NCBI GenBank assembly: GCA_944320405.1
Contig: CALUHI010000004.1
Location: forward strand, 62,001-126,000
DNA length: 64,000 nt
DNA from: an uncultured Eggerthellaceae bacterium
Lineage (GTDB): Bacteria; Actinomycetota; Coriobacteriia; Coriobacteriales; Eggerthellaceae
Direction: 5' to 3'
Below are positions 17,080-25,540 of the stretch, piece by piece; position 1 is the stretch's first letter, and each line of letters starts with the position of its first letter. A program made the translations under genes and the position numbers. Under the pieces are notes generated by a model. It was given only the letters and a program-made list of their open reading frames with translations. It did not search any database and was not told where the DNA came from.

Positions 17080-17658
17080 ATGACCCGTTACGTCATGGTC
17101 ATCGACCAGCGTCGTTGCATCGGCTGCCACTCCTGCACGGTTGCTTGCCGTGTGTGGAACAAGCTTCCGCTCGACATCATTTACAACCCCGTGGTCAGCG
17201 AAGGCGTCCAGGGCACCTGGCCCAACGTCCATCGCAACTGGACCCCGCTTCTGTGCATGCACTGCGAGAACCCCGAGTGCGTGCCGTGCTGCCCCTCTGG
17301 CGCCAGCCAGCAGGACGACGACGGTACCGTTTGGGTGGATCCCAAGAAGTGCCTGTCCTGCAAGGTGTGCGTGAATGCGTGCCCCTACGGCATGCGCGAC
17401 GCCTCCCACATGGAGAACCGCATGCACCGTTTCGTGCGCAAGTGCACCTTCTGCCGAGACAAGCGCCAGCTCGACCCGGATGCCCAGCCCTACTGCGTGG
17501 AGACCTGCCACCAGAAGGCTCGTATCTTCGGCGATCTGGACGATCCGAACAGCGAGGTGTCCAAGCTCATCGGCTCGGTCAAGACCGACCGCATCTTCAC
17601 GGAGTTCGGCACTGAGCCTCAGATCTACTACATTCCGTGTTTGGGAGGTCAGGCATAA
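17080..17658 (+). CDS. Four-cluster ferredoxin subunit (DmsB/PsrB/NrfC-like)
   Basis: A 192-residue electron-transfer subunit with four Cys groups for [4Fe-4S] clusters: CIGCHSCTVAC near the start, CMHCENPECVPCC, CLSCKVCVNACP, and CTFCRDKRQ with CVETC. It has no signal peptide, matching the signal-less catalytic subunit. It lies 30 bases after the molybdoenzyme gene, with GGAGAAAGGA upstream of ATG, and its stop overlaps the NrfD start (TAATG). It should carry electrons between the membrane subunit and the molybdenum site. Confidence 0.93.
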   Translation: MTRYVMVIDQRRCIGCHSCTVACRVWNKLPLDIIYNPVVSEGVQGTWPNVHRNWTPLLCMHCENPECVPCCPSGASQQDDDGTVWVDPKKCLSCKVCVNACPYGMRDASHMENRMHRFVRKCTFCRDKRQLDPDAQPYCVETCHQKARIFGDLDDPNSEVSKLIGSVKTDRIFTEFGTEPQIYYIPCLGGQA

Positions 17659-18641
17659 TGAAACATCATTACTGGGAACCGCCTATCGCCCTGTACCTGT
17701 TCCTGGGCGGTCTGGCTGGCGGCATTCTGTTTCTGTCCGCCATCTTCAACAGCTTCGTGATCCCCGGCTACGGCGAGATCTTCGCTATGCCGGTGCTCAT
17801 CTCGCTGGTCTGCGTGGCCATCGGCTGCGTGTTCCTGATCATCGACCTCGGCCAGCCGGGCGTGTTCTGGCGCGTGTGGACCACGGCGACCTCCATCATC
17901 AAGTGGGGCGCTACGTTCCTGGTCATCGCCGCCGTGTTCGCTCTGCTGTACCTGCTGGCGTACCTCGATCAGGCATGGCCCATCTTTGCGCCCCTTTCGC
18001 AGCTCCTGCTGCCCGCGGCTGATTTCTTCCTGATCGTCGCTGGCTTCTTCGGCCTGTGCATCATGATGTACACCGGCATCATGCTGTCCACCCTGAAGGC
18101 GCATGCGTTCTGGGCCACCCCGGCGCTGCCCGTGCTGTTCACCATCTCCGCAATCTCCACCGGTTGCGCTGCCGTGGTTCTGTCCATCGGCGGTTGGCCG
18201 GCGCAGATCACGCTGGAGAGCCTGCTGGCTGCCGCGCTGGTGCTGGAGATCCTGCACATCGTGGACATCGTGTTGGTCATCGCTGAGCTCATCGTTCTGC
18301 TGACCATGGTGCTGTCCTTCGCGGGTGCCGGCAACGTGACCGCCAAGAAGGCGGCCATGCGCTGGGTCAAGGGCTCCTACGCCCTGCTCTTCTGGGTCGG
18401 CATGGTCTTCATCGGCCTGCTGGTCCCGCTGATGATGTACATCGGCGGCGGTCATTCTGCTGCTTCCACCGTCGTGGCTCCGATCCTGGTGCTGTGCGGC
18501 GGCTGCCTGCTCCGCTTCATGGTCGTCAACACCGACGACCGCGCGGACATCCCGGGCGAGATCCGCTACTACAACCGCGTTCTGTCCAGCAATGGCCAGG
18601 AATTCACCACCAAGTGGGAGTACGGCAAAAACCTCTTCTAA
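17658..18641 (+). CDS. NrfD/PsrC-like membrane subunit
   Basis: A 327-residue polytopic membrane protein with eight or more helices and the NrfD N-terminal pattern WEPPIALYLFLGGLAGG. It would exchange electrons with menaquinone and anchor the ferredoxin and catalytic subunits on the cytoplasmic side. The start ATG 17658 overlaps the previous stop by one base, with GGGAGG upstream. A strong GTTCCG palindrome and then a terminator follow, so the three-gene operon ends here. Confidence 0.92.
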   Translation: MKHHYWEPPIALYLFLGGLAGGILFLSAIFNSFVIPGYGEIFAMPVLISLVCVAIGCVFLIIDLGQPGVFWRVWTTATSIIKWGATFLVIAAVFALLYLLAYLDQAWPIFAPLSQLLLPAADFFLIVAGFFGLCIMMYTGIMLSTLKAHAFWATPALPVLFTISAISTGCAAVVLSIGGWPAQITLESLLAAALVLEILHIVDIVLVIAELIVLLTMVLSFAGAGNVTAKKAAMRWVKGSYALLFWVGMVFIGLLVPLMMYIGGGHSAASTVVAPILVLCGGCLLRFMVVNTDDRADIPGEIRYYNRVLSSNGQEFTTKWEYGKNLF

Positions 18642-18646
18642 TTATC

Positions 18647-18695
18647 GTTCCGCCGGCTTGCCAGTCGGCGGAACTGGCCGTTACGAACGACCTGT
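18647..18695. repeat. GTTCCG...CGGAAC stem-loop repeat, short form
   Basis: GTTCCGCCG / CGGCGGAAC nine-pair stem at 18647-18674, then TGG and CGTTACGAACGA. The outer features match those of the larger element at 24384-24550, so this looks like a short member of the same family. Confidence 0.6.
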
Positions 18696-18725
18696 GAGAT
18701 TCAGCTGATAGTTAGAAGACATATG

Positions 18726-18757
18726 CGGGGGTGCGGCTTTCGGGCTGCGCCCCCGTT
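18726..18757 (+). terminator. Intrinsic terminator after the molybdoenzyme operon
   Basis: CGGGGGTGCGGC / GCTGCGCCCCCG stem with two G-U pairs and a TTTCG loop, followed by TTTGCTT. Confidence 0.75.
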
Positions 18758-18838
18758 TGCTTGAGTCCGCCGCCCTGGGCCGTCCTGCGCGGGCGGCGTC
18801 AGGACGGCGGCCTCAGGCAAACGAAGAAGGGGGTCAAC

Positions 18839-19792
18839 ATGAGCGGTTATGTGTACGACGACGCGCTTTCTGGAAGCAAGGTCACGTGCGGTTACCCCAT
18901 GATGACGGCGTCGGTCGAACCGAGCGGCGCCGCGGCGCAGGGGAAGTCCGAGTCGCTGTTCTTCCCGGGATGCTCGTTCATCAACTACAGCCTGCCGCTG
19001 GTGCAGGCGGTGTACGACCTGCTGAAGGGGGCTGACCGCGTCGACGGCATTTCCCTGGTGTGTTGCGGGAAGATCCTGCAATACGAGCCCGACGGCAAGG
19101 CCGTGCGCGCGGCGTTCGAGCAGCAGTTCCGCGACCATGTGAAAGCAGCAGGCGTCAAGCGCTTGGTTGCTGCGTGCCCGAACTGCGTCAAAGCGCTGCG
19201 CGCCTTGCTGGCCGCAGACGAGGAAACCGCCGGCGTGGAGGTTGTGCCGCTTCCGGTGGAGCTTGCCAGCATGGGCTATCGCATCGATGCCGAGGTTGCG
19301 CGCAAGATGGTTGCCGCGGCGGTTCCCGAATCCGAGGCGGCGGCGGGCGGCCAGGCTCATTTCGCGCCGCACGATTCTTGCCCTGATCGCGACACAGGCG
19401 AGTTCGCCGAAGGCCTGCGCGCGCTGCTCCCCGAAGGCTCCATTCGCGAAGCCGAGCATAATCGCAAGCGTTCGTTCTGCTGCGGCTCGCTTCTTCGCGC
19501 GGCCGGAAAGCCCGAAAAGGGCGCCGAGCAATCGCGCAAGCACGGCGAGGAAGCGGTTGCGGCGCAGGCGGATGCCATCGTCACCGCTTGCATGAGCTGC
19601 ACGTTCCTGCTGTCTAAGGAGCAACATGACGTGCCGGTGTTCCACTACCTGGAGCTTCTGTACGATTGGCGCATCGACTGGGAGAACACGCCGCCGTACA
19701 TGACGCTTCGTTTCCTGTTCGACGAACCTGAGCAGTCTGGCGAGTCGCGCCGGACGTTCGTGAGCCTCGACGCCGATGGAGCTGCCGAATAA
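18839..19792 (+). CDS. HdrB-like (Fe-S)-binding protein with two CCG domains
   Basis: A 317-residue protein with the two CCG domains of heterodisulfide reductase subunit B and GlpC-type proteins. The first is FFPGCSF, VCCGKIL and CPNC; the second is HDSCPD, FCCGSLL and CMSC. These Cys sets bind noncubane or cubane [4Fe-4S] clusters and handle thiol/disulfide or electron-branch chemistry. ATG 18839 has GAAGAAGGGGG upstream. The stop overlaps the next molybdoenzyme start (TAATG), so the two are translated together and likely form a complex. It has no HdrA or HdrC partner here. Confidence 0.85.
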   Translation: MSGYVYDDALSGSKVTCGYPMMTASVEPSGAAAQGKSESLFFPGCSFINYSLPLVQAVYDLLKGADRVDGISLVCCGKILQYEPDGKAVRAAFEQQFRDHVKAAGVKRLVAACPNCVKALRALLAADEETAGVEVVPLPVELASMGYRIDAEVARKMVAAAVPESEAAAGGQAHFAPHDSCPDRDTGEFAEGLRALLPEGSIREAEHNRKRSFCCGSLLRAAGKPEKGAEQSRKHGEEAVAAQADAIVTACMSCTFLLSKEQHDVPVFHYLELLYDWRIDWENTPPYMTLRFLFDEPEQSGESRRTFVSLDADGAAE

Positions 19793-22041
19793 TGCAGGAA
19801 ATCAAACCTACCAACTGCCACTATTGCGGGTACTGCTGCGCGTTTTTGGCGACGGTGGAAGACGGCCGTGTGGTCGACCTTCAGCCTGATCCATCGCGCT
19901 ACCCCTACGACGAGAAGATTCTGGCTGGGTGCCGTCGCTGGCGCATGAACCTGCCTGCGCTCGATGGTGCCGATCGCCTGAACTATCCGCTTCGTCGCGT
20001 GGGCGCGCGCGGTGCAAACGAGTGGGAGCGCGTGAGCTGGGATGAAGCTCTCGACGACATCGCTGCGCGCTTGAAGTGTCTTGCCGATGAGCACGGGCCG
20101 GAAACGCTTGCGAGCGCCATCGGCGGGCCGCACGCGTCGTTTTGGCCGCTTCATCGTTTCATGAACTTGTTCGGCAGCCCCAACAACATGGGTATCGGGC
20201 AGATCTGCTGGAACCCGCGCATCTGGATGGATGCGCTCACGTTTGGCTGGACGGTGGAGCACGACATCACGCCCGGGCTTACGGAATGCCTGTTCATTTG
20301 GGGCACCAATCCGGCGCAATCCGATAACTCGGCGTTCTGGCGCGCCATCATCCACTATGCGAAATCCGATGCGGCGCTGGTGGTCATCGATCCGCGGCGC
20401 ACGCAGGTGGCAGCGCTGGCCGATGTCTGGCTGCCGGTGCGTCCCGGCACCGACTGCACGCTGGCGCTGGCGTTCATGCACGTGATCATCGAAGAGGGGC
20501 TGGTCGACAAGGAATTCGTTGACGAGTGGTGCCACGGCTTTGACGAGCTTGCTGCACACGTTCAGCCCTACACGCCCGCATTCGCCGCGCAGGAATGCGG
20601 TGTTCTCGAAGAGGACATCGTGCGTGCCGCGCGCCTGTTCGGCAAAGCGCAGGCGGCTGCATTGGTATCGGGTCGCGGCATCGACCAGGTGGGCGTGAAC
20701 GTTGCGCCCACGCATCGTGCGATTTGCTGCTTGCGCGCCATCACTGGCAACGTCGACAAACAGGGTGCGTGCGTGTTGGCCGAGGCGAGCGATTTCGTTT
20801 CCGAAGTCGACATGGAAATGACCGACCGCCTTGCGCCCGAGCATCGTGCGCGCTGCCTCAACACGCAGGTCACGCCGCTGCAATGCTACGACGGCTATGC
20901 GAAGGCGCGCCAGCTCACCGAGAAGCTGGGTCGCCGTCTGCCCGAGCGCTATCTCACTTCTGCGGCGCCCGACTTGGTGCTGCGCGCGATGGAGACGGGG
21001 GAGCCGTACCCGGTTCGCGCGCTCATCGTGAACGCAACGAACCCGCTTCTGACGTACGCCGACACGCACCGCGTGTTCAAGGCGCTCATGGGGTTGGATT
21101 TGCTGGTGGTGCTCGATTACTACATGACGCCCACGGCAAGCATCGCCGATTACGTCCTGCCCATCGCCGGTGCCATCGAGCGTCCCATCTTCCAGGTGCA
21201 TGGCGGCGTGGCGAACAACGGCTATGGCGGCCCTGCGGCGGTCGAGCCGTATTACGAGCGCCGCACCGACTACGACGTGTTCCGCGGGCTGGGCCTGCGC
21301 CTGGGGCAAGCGGACGCTTGGCCGCAGGAAACGCTTGCCGAGGCGTTCGCCGCTCAGCTGGCCCCCACCGGGCTTGACTGGGAGGGCTACTGCATGCTGG
21401 GGCTGTACTACCAGCCGCCTGCCTACCAGAAGCATTTGATTCCCGGAGCGGATGGCAAGCCGCAGGGCTTCGCCACGACCACGGGCAAGGTGGAGCTCGT
21501 CAGCGAATTTTTGCCGCAGGTAGGGGGGGCGCGCTTGCCCGAGCCGGGTGGGCACCTCTCCCTTTGCTCGCCGGAGCTGATCGCGCGCGTGGAGGCCGAA
21601 GGCGGCGCTCATTTGCGCATGATCACCGGATCGCGCAAGCAGCCCTACAACGCGTCGATGTATTTCAACAACCCTGAGTTCCGCGCGAAATCGCCGTACC
21701 CGGTCGCTGAAGTGAGCGACGCCACGGCTCAGCGCCTGGGGCTTGAGCCCGGCTGCACCGTCGAGTTGTCCACCGACCAGGGAAGTGCGTGTTTCGTGTT
21801 GTCGGTTGCAACTATGCGCGATGATCTGATAAACGTAGATTACGGCTGGTGGCATCCGGAATGGGCGCCTGGCGCGCCTGAGTTCGGCGGCATGTGGGAA
21901 AGCAACGTGAACTGTCTGACCACCTGCGCTTTGGCCGAGCCCATGATAGGCACGTGGAGCTACAACGACATCGACTGCATGGTGAAACGAGTCGATGAGC
22001 CGATAAGCTGGCAAAAGGAAAACAGCGCGGACCGCAGCTAG
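19792..22041 (+). CDS. Molybdopterin oxidoreductase, acetylene hydratase-like branch, partner of an HdrB-like protein
   Basis: A 749-residue molybdopterin enzyme with an N-terminal [4Fe-4S] site (C9-x2-C12-x3-C16 and C47). C139 in QICWNP sits at the Mo-ligand position. The family landmarks RFMNLFGSPN, WLPVRPGTDCTLALAFMHVI and EFVDEWCHGFDEL parallel the enzyme at 14149 but without its C-terminal repeats. There is no Tat signal, so it is cytoplasmic. Unlike the first enzyme it has no ferredoxin/NrfD genes; its partner is the CCG-domain protein with which it overlaps by one base. The substrate is unknown. The C-terminal MopB_CT domain covers about residues 605-735. Confidence 0.88.
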   Translation: MQEIKPTNCHYCGYCCAFLATVEDGRVVDLQPDPSRYPYDEKILAGCRRWRMNLPALDGADRLNYPLRRVGARGANEWERVSWDEALDDIAARLKCLADEHGPETLASAIGGPHASFWPLHRFMNLFGSPNNMGIGQICWNPRIWMDALTFGWTVEHDITPGLTECLFIWGTNPAQSDNSAFWRAIIHYAKSDAALVVIDPRRTQVAALADVWLPVRPGTDCTLALAFMHVIIEEGLVDKEFVDEWCHGFDELAAHVQPYTPAFAAQECGVLEEDIVRAARLFGKAQAAALVSGRGIDQVGVNVAPTHRAICCLRAITGNVDKQGACVLAEASDFVSEVDMEMTDRLAPEHRARCLNTQVTPLQCYDGYAKARQLTEKLGRRLPERYLTSAAPDLVLRAMETGEPYPVRALIVNATNPLLTYADTHRVFKALMGLDLLVVLDYYMTPTASIADYVLPIAGAIERPIFQVHGGVANNGYGGPAAVEPYYERRTDYDVFRGLGLRLGQADAWPQETLAEAFAAQLAPTGLDWEGYCMLGLYYQPPAYQKHLIPGADGKPQGFATTTGKVELVSEFLPQVGGARLPEPGGHLSLCSPELIARVEAEGGAHLRMITGSRKQPYNASMYFNNPEFRAKSPYPVAEVSDATAQRLGLEPGCTVELSTDQGSACFVLSVATMRDDLINVDYGWWHPEWAPGAPEFGGMWESNVNCLTTCALAEPMIGTWSYNDIDCMVKRVDEPISWQKENSADRS

Positions 22042-22109
22042 CGGCTCGCGGAGGGGCGCGCGGCACCACGGGGTGCATTGCGCGTATCAGGACGAGGAGG
22101 ATCGTGTAC

Positions 22110-22976
22110 ATGGCAGAGAAGAAGCAGGCGCTTTTGCTGTTCAGCAAGCCGCCGGTTGCGGGCAGAGTAAAGACGCGCCTGACGGTTGAGCATGGCGGGT
22201 TCATGACGGCCGAGGAGGCGGCGGACTTCTACAAGACCTGCCTCTACGACGTCACCGAGCTGTGCATGCACTCGCTGATCGAGATGCAGTGGGCGAATGA
22301 CGCCGCAGTGGAAGCGGATCCTTCCGCCGACAAGATCACCTACGATTTCTTCGTGTCGACGCCTGCTGCCGATCTGGACATCATGAAGGCCACCTACGAC
22401 GAGATCGGCCCGTGGCCCATGGAGATCCACTACCTCACCGACAAGGGCGCCACGTTCGATGACCACTTCGATTACGCGTTCAAGCAGATCTTCGATTTGG
22501 GCTACGAACACATCGTGTCGGTGGGTGGCGACATCCCCACGCTGCCGAAGTCGCATCTGAAGCAGGCGTTCCAGTGGCTGGATTACTTCCAGAGCATCGG
22601 CAAGCCTGGCTTCGTGCAGGCGCCGTGCCAGGAGTGCGGCACGTCGCTGGTGGGCTTCAGCTACAACACGCCCATCGATCACCAGGGCATTTACTACAAT
22701 CTGGACGGTCGTCCGGCGCTCGACGGCTACGTCGAGAAGCTGAAGGCCGCCGACATCCCGTCCGCGTACTTCTCTCCGGTTGCCGACATCGACGAGCGCA
22801 CCGACCTCGCGCACGCCATCTCCTGCATGCGCGCCATTGCCGAGGCGGGCAAGTACCAAAACGACGTGTTCATTCCCAAGCGCGTGCTCGCGTGGGTCGA
22901 TTGGTACGGCATCACCGTGTCCACCCCGCCCAACGAAGAGCATGACCCCCGCCAGTACCTCGACGAAGAAGAGTAA
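22110..22976 (+). CDS. DUF2064 / TIGR04282-type glycosyltransferase-like protein
   Basis: A 288-residue protein of the GT-A-like DUF2064 family. KPPVAGRVKTRLT near the N-terminus is the nucleotide-binding motif, and GGDIPTLPKSHL holds the metal-binding acidic pair. TIGR04282 members are annotated in arsenosugar biosynthesis when beside a radical SAM enzyme (ArsS); here the neighbouring radical SAM protein is of a different type. ATG 22110 lies nine bases after GAGGAGG; a GTG at 22104 is also possible. A palindromic repeat begins on its stop codon. Confidence 0.75.
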   Translation: MAEKKQALLLFSKPPVAGRVKTRLTVEHGGFMTAEEAADFYKTCLYDVTELCMHSLIEMQWANDAAVEADPSADKITYDFFVSTPAADLDIMKATYDEIGPWPMEIHYLTDKGATFDDHFDYAFKQIFDLGYEHIVSVGGDIPTLPKSHLKQAFQWLDYFQSIGKPGFVQAPCQECGTSLVGFSYNTPIDHQGIYYNLDGRPALDGYVEKLKAADIPSAYFSPVADIDERTDLAHAISCMRAIAEAGKYQNDVFIPKRVLAWVDWYGITVSTPPNEEHDPRQYLDEEE

Positions 22977-23006
22977 TGGGAAAAAGGGACAGTCACTTTT
23001 TCTCAT
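22976..23006. repeat. Dispersed palindrome, copy 2
   Basis: ATGGGAAAAAGGGACAGTCA and onward to CTTTTTCTCAT, overlapping the last base of the TAA stop at 22974-22976. Near-palindromic with an A-run and T-run on either side, so it could act as a bidirectional terminator. Confidence 0.88.
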
Positions 23007-23023
23007 TTTAGAAAGGTTTCTGC

Positions 23024-24382
23024 ATGAACGATTCCGTGAAGGTGGCGCACGTTGCCCAAGAGGGCAGCGTGCCGCGCGTTGCCGGCCACCGGCATCTGCA
23101 CAACACGATCGGTCTGTGCCCGGAGTGCCTGCGCGAGCTGAAGGCCGATGTGTACGCCGACGACGAGGGGACCGTGTGGATGGAGCGCACGTGCCCCGAC
23201 CATGGTCCTCTCACCACGCGCGTGTGGCCCGACGCCGATCATTACGAGTGGCTTCTGTCCGAAGCGTTCCCCAAGACAAAGCCGCAAAACACCATCCCCG
23301 CCAGCGCGCCGTGCCCCTTCGGCTGCGGCACCTGCTCGCGCCACGAGCGTCGTGGCACGCTGCTGGAGATCGAAGTGACCAAGAGCTGCAACCTGCATTG
23401 CCCGGTGTGCTTCATGAGCTCCGAGAACGGCGACGACGATCCCACCATGGATGAGATCGACGCCATGTACGACGTCATCGCCAACGCGGTGGGAACCGAC
23501 GGCGCGGTTCAGCTGACCGGTGGCGAGCCCACCTGCCGCAAGGATCTTCCCGAGATCATCTACCGCGGCCGCGAAAAGGGCTTCTGGGGCATCGAAGTGA
23601 ACACGAATGGCCTGGTCATCGCATCGCGTCCGGGGTACCTGGAGGACTTGGTGGGTGCCGGTTTGACGGGCGTGTATCTGTCGTTCGACGGCCTGACCGG
23701 CGATGTGTACGAAGGCACCTGCGGTCGCGACATTCTGGACATCAAGCTGCGCGTTATCGAGCGTTGCCGCGAGGTGGGCATCCAGTGCGTGCTGTCGGTT
23801 GCCGTGGTCGCTGGTCTTAACGACGGCCAGCTGGGCGACCTGCTGCGCTTCAGCCTGGAGAACTCTGACGTGGTTGCTGGCCTGGCGCTTCAGCCCGCGT
23901 TCGTGTCCGGCCGTTTCGAGGCCGAGCGCGCAATGCAGCTGACGGCGGGAGATGTCATCTTCAAGCTGGCTGAACAATCCGACGGGCTCATCGAGCCGCG
24001 CGACATTTGGCCGCTGGGCTGCTCGAACCCGCTGTGCGACACCGGCGTGTTCCTGGTGCACACCGACGACGCGACGCATGAAAGCGGATTCGTTCCCGCT
24101 ACGAAACTGCTTACGCCCGAGGAATATCGCGAGGGCTACAGCCCCGACAGCCCGCAAGGCTCGGTGTTCCTGGACATCCTGTCCAAGCGCGGCGTGAAGG
24201 TGAAGGACGGCCTGTCCGTCATCATCATGAACTACATGGACGCGTGGTCGATGGACGTGCAGCGCCTGCGCGAGTGCTCGATGATGGTGACCGTTCCCGA
24301 CGGCCGCGCCATCCCGTTCTGCTCGTATCACCTGACCGACGCCGACGGCCGCCGCGTCTATCCGCCCTGGTGCAAGGACTAG
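23024..24382 (+). CDS. Radical SAM protein, COG1964-like
   Basis: A 452-residue radical SAM enzyme with the C122-x3-C126-x2-C129 cluster motif in SCNLHCPVCF and the TGGEPT motif for SAM binding. Upstream of the core are two extra Cys groups (C32/C35/C57 and C97/C101/C104), as in the COG1964 group that includes archaeal tetraether-lipid synthase relatives. These may hold additional Fe-S or metal centres. The C-terminus is also Cys-containing (PFCSYHL, PPWCKD). The gene follows the DUF2064 gene and precedes the ferredoxin-DUF169 gene, suggesting a shared pathway. The substrate is unknown; lipid or small-molecule C-H activation is a family-based guess. Confidence 0.8.
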   Translation: MNDSVKVAHVAQEGSVPRVAGHRHLHNTIGLCPECLRELKADVYADDEGTVWMERTCPDHGPLTTRVWPDADHYEWLLSEAFPKTKPQNTIPASAPCPFGCGTCSRHERRGTLLEIEVTKSCNLHCPVCFMSSENGDDDPTMDEIDAMYDVIANAVGTDGAVQLTGGEPTCRKDLPEIIYRGREKGFWGIEVNTNGLVIASRPGYLEDLVGAGLTGVYLSFDGLTGDVYEGTCGRDILDIKLRVIERCREVGIQCVLSVAVVAGLNDGQLGDLLRFSLENSDVVAGLALQPAFVSGRFEAERAMQLTAGDVIFKLAEQSDGLIEPRDIWPLGCSNPLCDTGVFLVHTDDATHESGFVPATKLLTPEEYREGYSPDSPQGSVFLDILSKRGVKVKDGLSVIIMNYMDAWSMDVQRLRECSMMVTVPDGRAIPFCSYHLTDADGRRVYPPWCKD

Positions 24383-24383
24383 G

Positions 24384-24550
24384 TTCCGTCGGCCTGTCGG
24401 CCAACGGAACTGCTTGACGCTGTGGCCGTCCGGGGCACCCCGCCTCGCGGCGATCCCGAGGGCTCACGTACCGAAGTACGCTTCGCCCTCGCGATCCCCG
24501 CGATTCGTGGCACCCCGAACGCCCTCGCTGACGTTACGAACGAGATGCAA
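24384..24550. repeat. Large structured palindromic element between radical SAM and DUF169 genes
   Basis: It begins with a GTTCCGT...ACGGAAC hairpin (24384-24411). A long stem follows: 24447-24463 pairs with 24485-24501 (GCGGCGATCCCGAGGGC against GCCCTCGCGATCCCCGC). Its loop contains GTAC-CGAA-GTAC. The element ends with GACGTTACGAACGA, shared with the short repeat at 18647. Confidence 0.65.
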
Positions 24551-24565
24551 GATAGAGGTAATTGA

Positions 24566-25540
24566 ATGGCAGACTATAGAATCCTTCATGACGATGCGCG
24601 TTGCGTGAAGTGCGGGCTGTGCGTTTCGTTCTGTCCGTGCAACGTGCTGGAGTTCAATGAAGAGGGCTTCCCGTATGGCGCTCATCCCGACCAGTGCGTG
24701 GGATGCCAGACGTGCTCGGGCAACTGCCCGCAGCGCGCGCTGACCATCGAGGCCACAGGCGATGCGGTGTACGACCCGTTTGCGGACGAGCCGCGCGCAG
24801 AGCCCATCAGCGCCGAGCTGCACAAGCAGTACGCTGAATGGCAGCGCATCATCATGGAGAAGCTGGGCCTGCGTTGGCAGCCGGTTGCGGTGAGCCTTGT
24901 CGACAAAGACGAGCTTCTGCCCGACGTTCCGATGCCCAACGAGAACCTGCGCTTCTGCCAGGCGATGATGGCGGCCCGCCGCGGCGCGAGCATTCTCATG
25001 CCGCCCAACAAGCACTCATGCCCTGACGGCACGTCCATTTTCGGCATGACCGGCGTTCCCGAGAAGCTGGCCACGGGCGAGATCTACGTGCTGTTCCACA
25101 AGCTGGACACCGCCGAGGCCGCAGCGCAAATGGTGGCCGAGCGTCCCACGTTGCCGCCGCACAGCCGCCGCGCTACGTATGTGGCGCCGCTTGACAAGAC
25201 GGTGCGCGCACCCGAGGTGGTCGTGTTCACCGGCACGCCCGAGCAGATGATGTGGCTGTGCATGTCCATGAGCTACTACACCGGCCACCGTTTCGACTTC
25301 CACGCGTCGGGCTACAACTCGATGTGCGTGGAGGCCGTGCTCATCCCCATGCGCGACAACGAGCCCAACATCACGTTCGGATGCTACGGCTGCCGTGCCG
25401 CAAGCGACATCGGTGAGGACATGATGTTCATGGGCATCCCCACCGACAAGCTGCCCACCGTGGTGCGCGGCCTGACCGAGCTGGCGAAGAAGGCCATCCC
25501 GCACTCTCGTATGAAGATCTATGTTCCACCCATCATGTAA
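24566..25540 (+). CDS. 2[4Fe-4S] ferredoxin-DUF169 fusion protein
   Basis: A 324-residue protein. Residues 10-60 form a dicluster ferredoxin (C13-x2-C16-x2-C19-x3-C23 and C44-x2-C47-x2-C50-x3-C54). Residues 85-315 are a DUF169 domain with conserved Cys in RFCQAM, KHSCPDG and FGCYGCRA. DUF169 proteins have no established reaction. The fusion to a ferredoxin points to a redox role, perhaps as reductant for the preceding radical SAM enzyme, which is an inference from order. The stop codon abuts a palindromic repeat. Confidence 0.82.
   Translation: MADYRILHDDARCVKCGLCVSFCPCNVLEFNEEGFPYGAHPDQCVGCQTCSGNCPQRALTIEATGDAVYDPFADEPRAEPISAELHKQYAEWQRIIMEKLGLRWQPVAVSLVDKDELLPDVPMPNENLRFCQAMMAARRGASILMPPNKHSCPDGTSIFGMTGVPEKLATGEIYVLFHKLDTAEAAAQMVAERPTLPPHSRRATYVAPLDKTVRAPEVVVFTGTPEQMMWLCMSMSYYTGHRFDFHASGYNSMCVEAVLIPMRDNEPNITFGCYGCRAASDIGEDMMFMGIPTDKLPTVVRGLTELAKKAIPHSRMKIYVPPIM

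Noticed and set aside
13999-17511. A 1,170-codon open frame on the minus strand opposite the first molybdoenzyme operon
   Set aside because: It is the antisense shadow of the molybdoenzyme and ferredoxin genes, with a composition rich in Val, His, Ala and Arg and no recognisable domain.
19645-22014. Long minus-strand open frame opposite the second molybdoenzyme
   Set aside because: Antisense shadow produced by high-GC codon bias; no domain.
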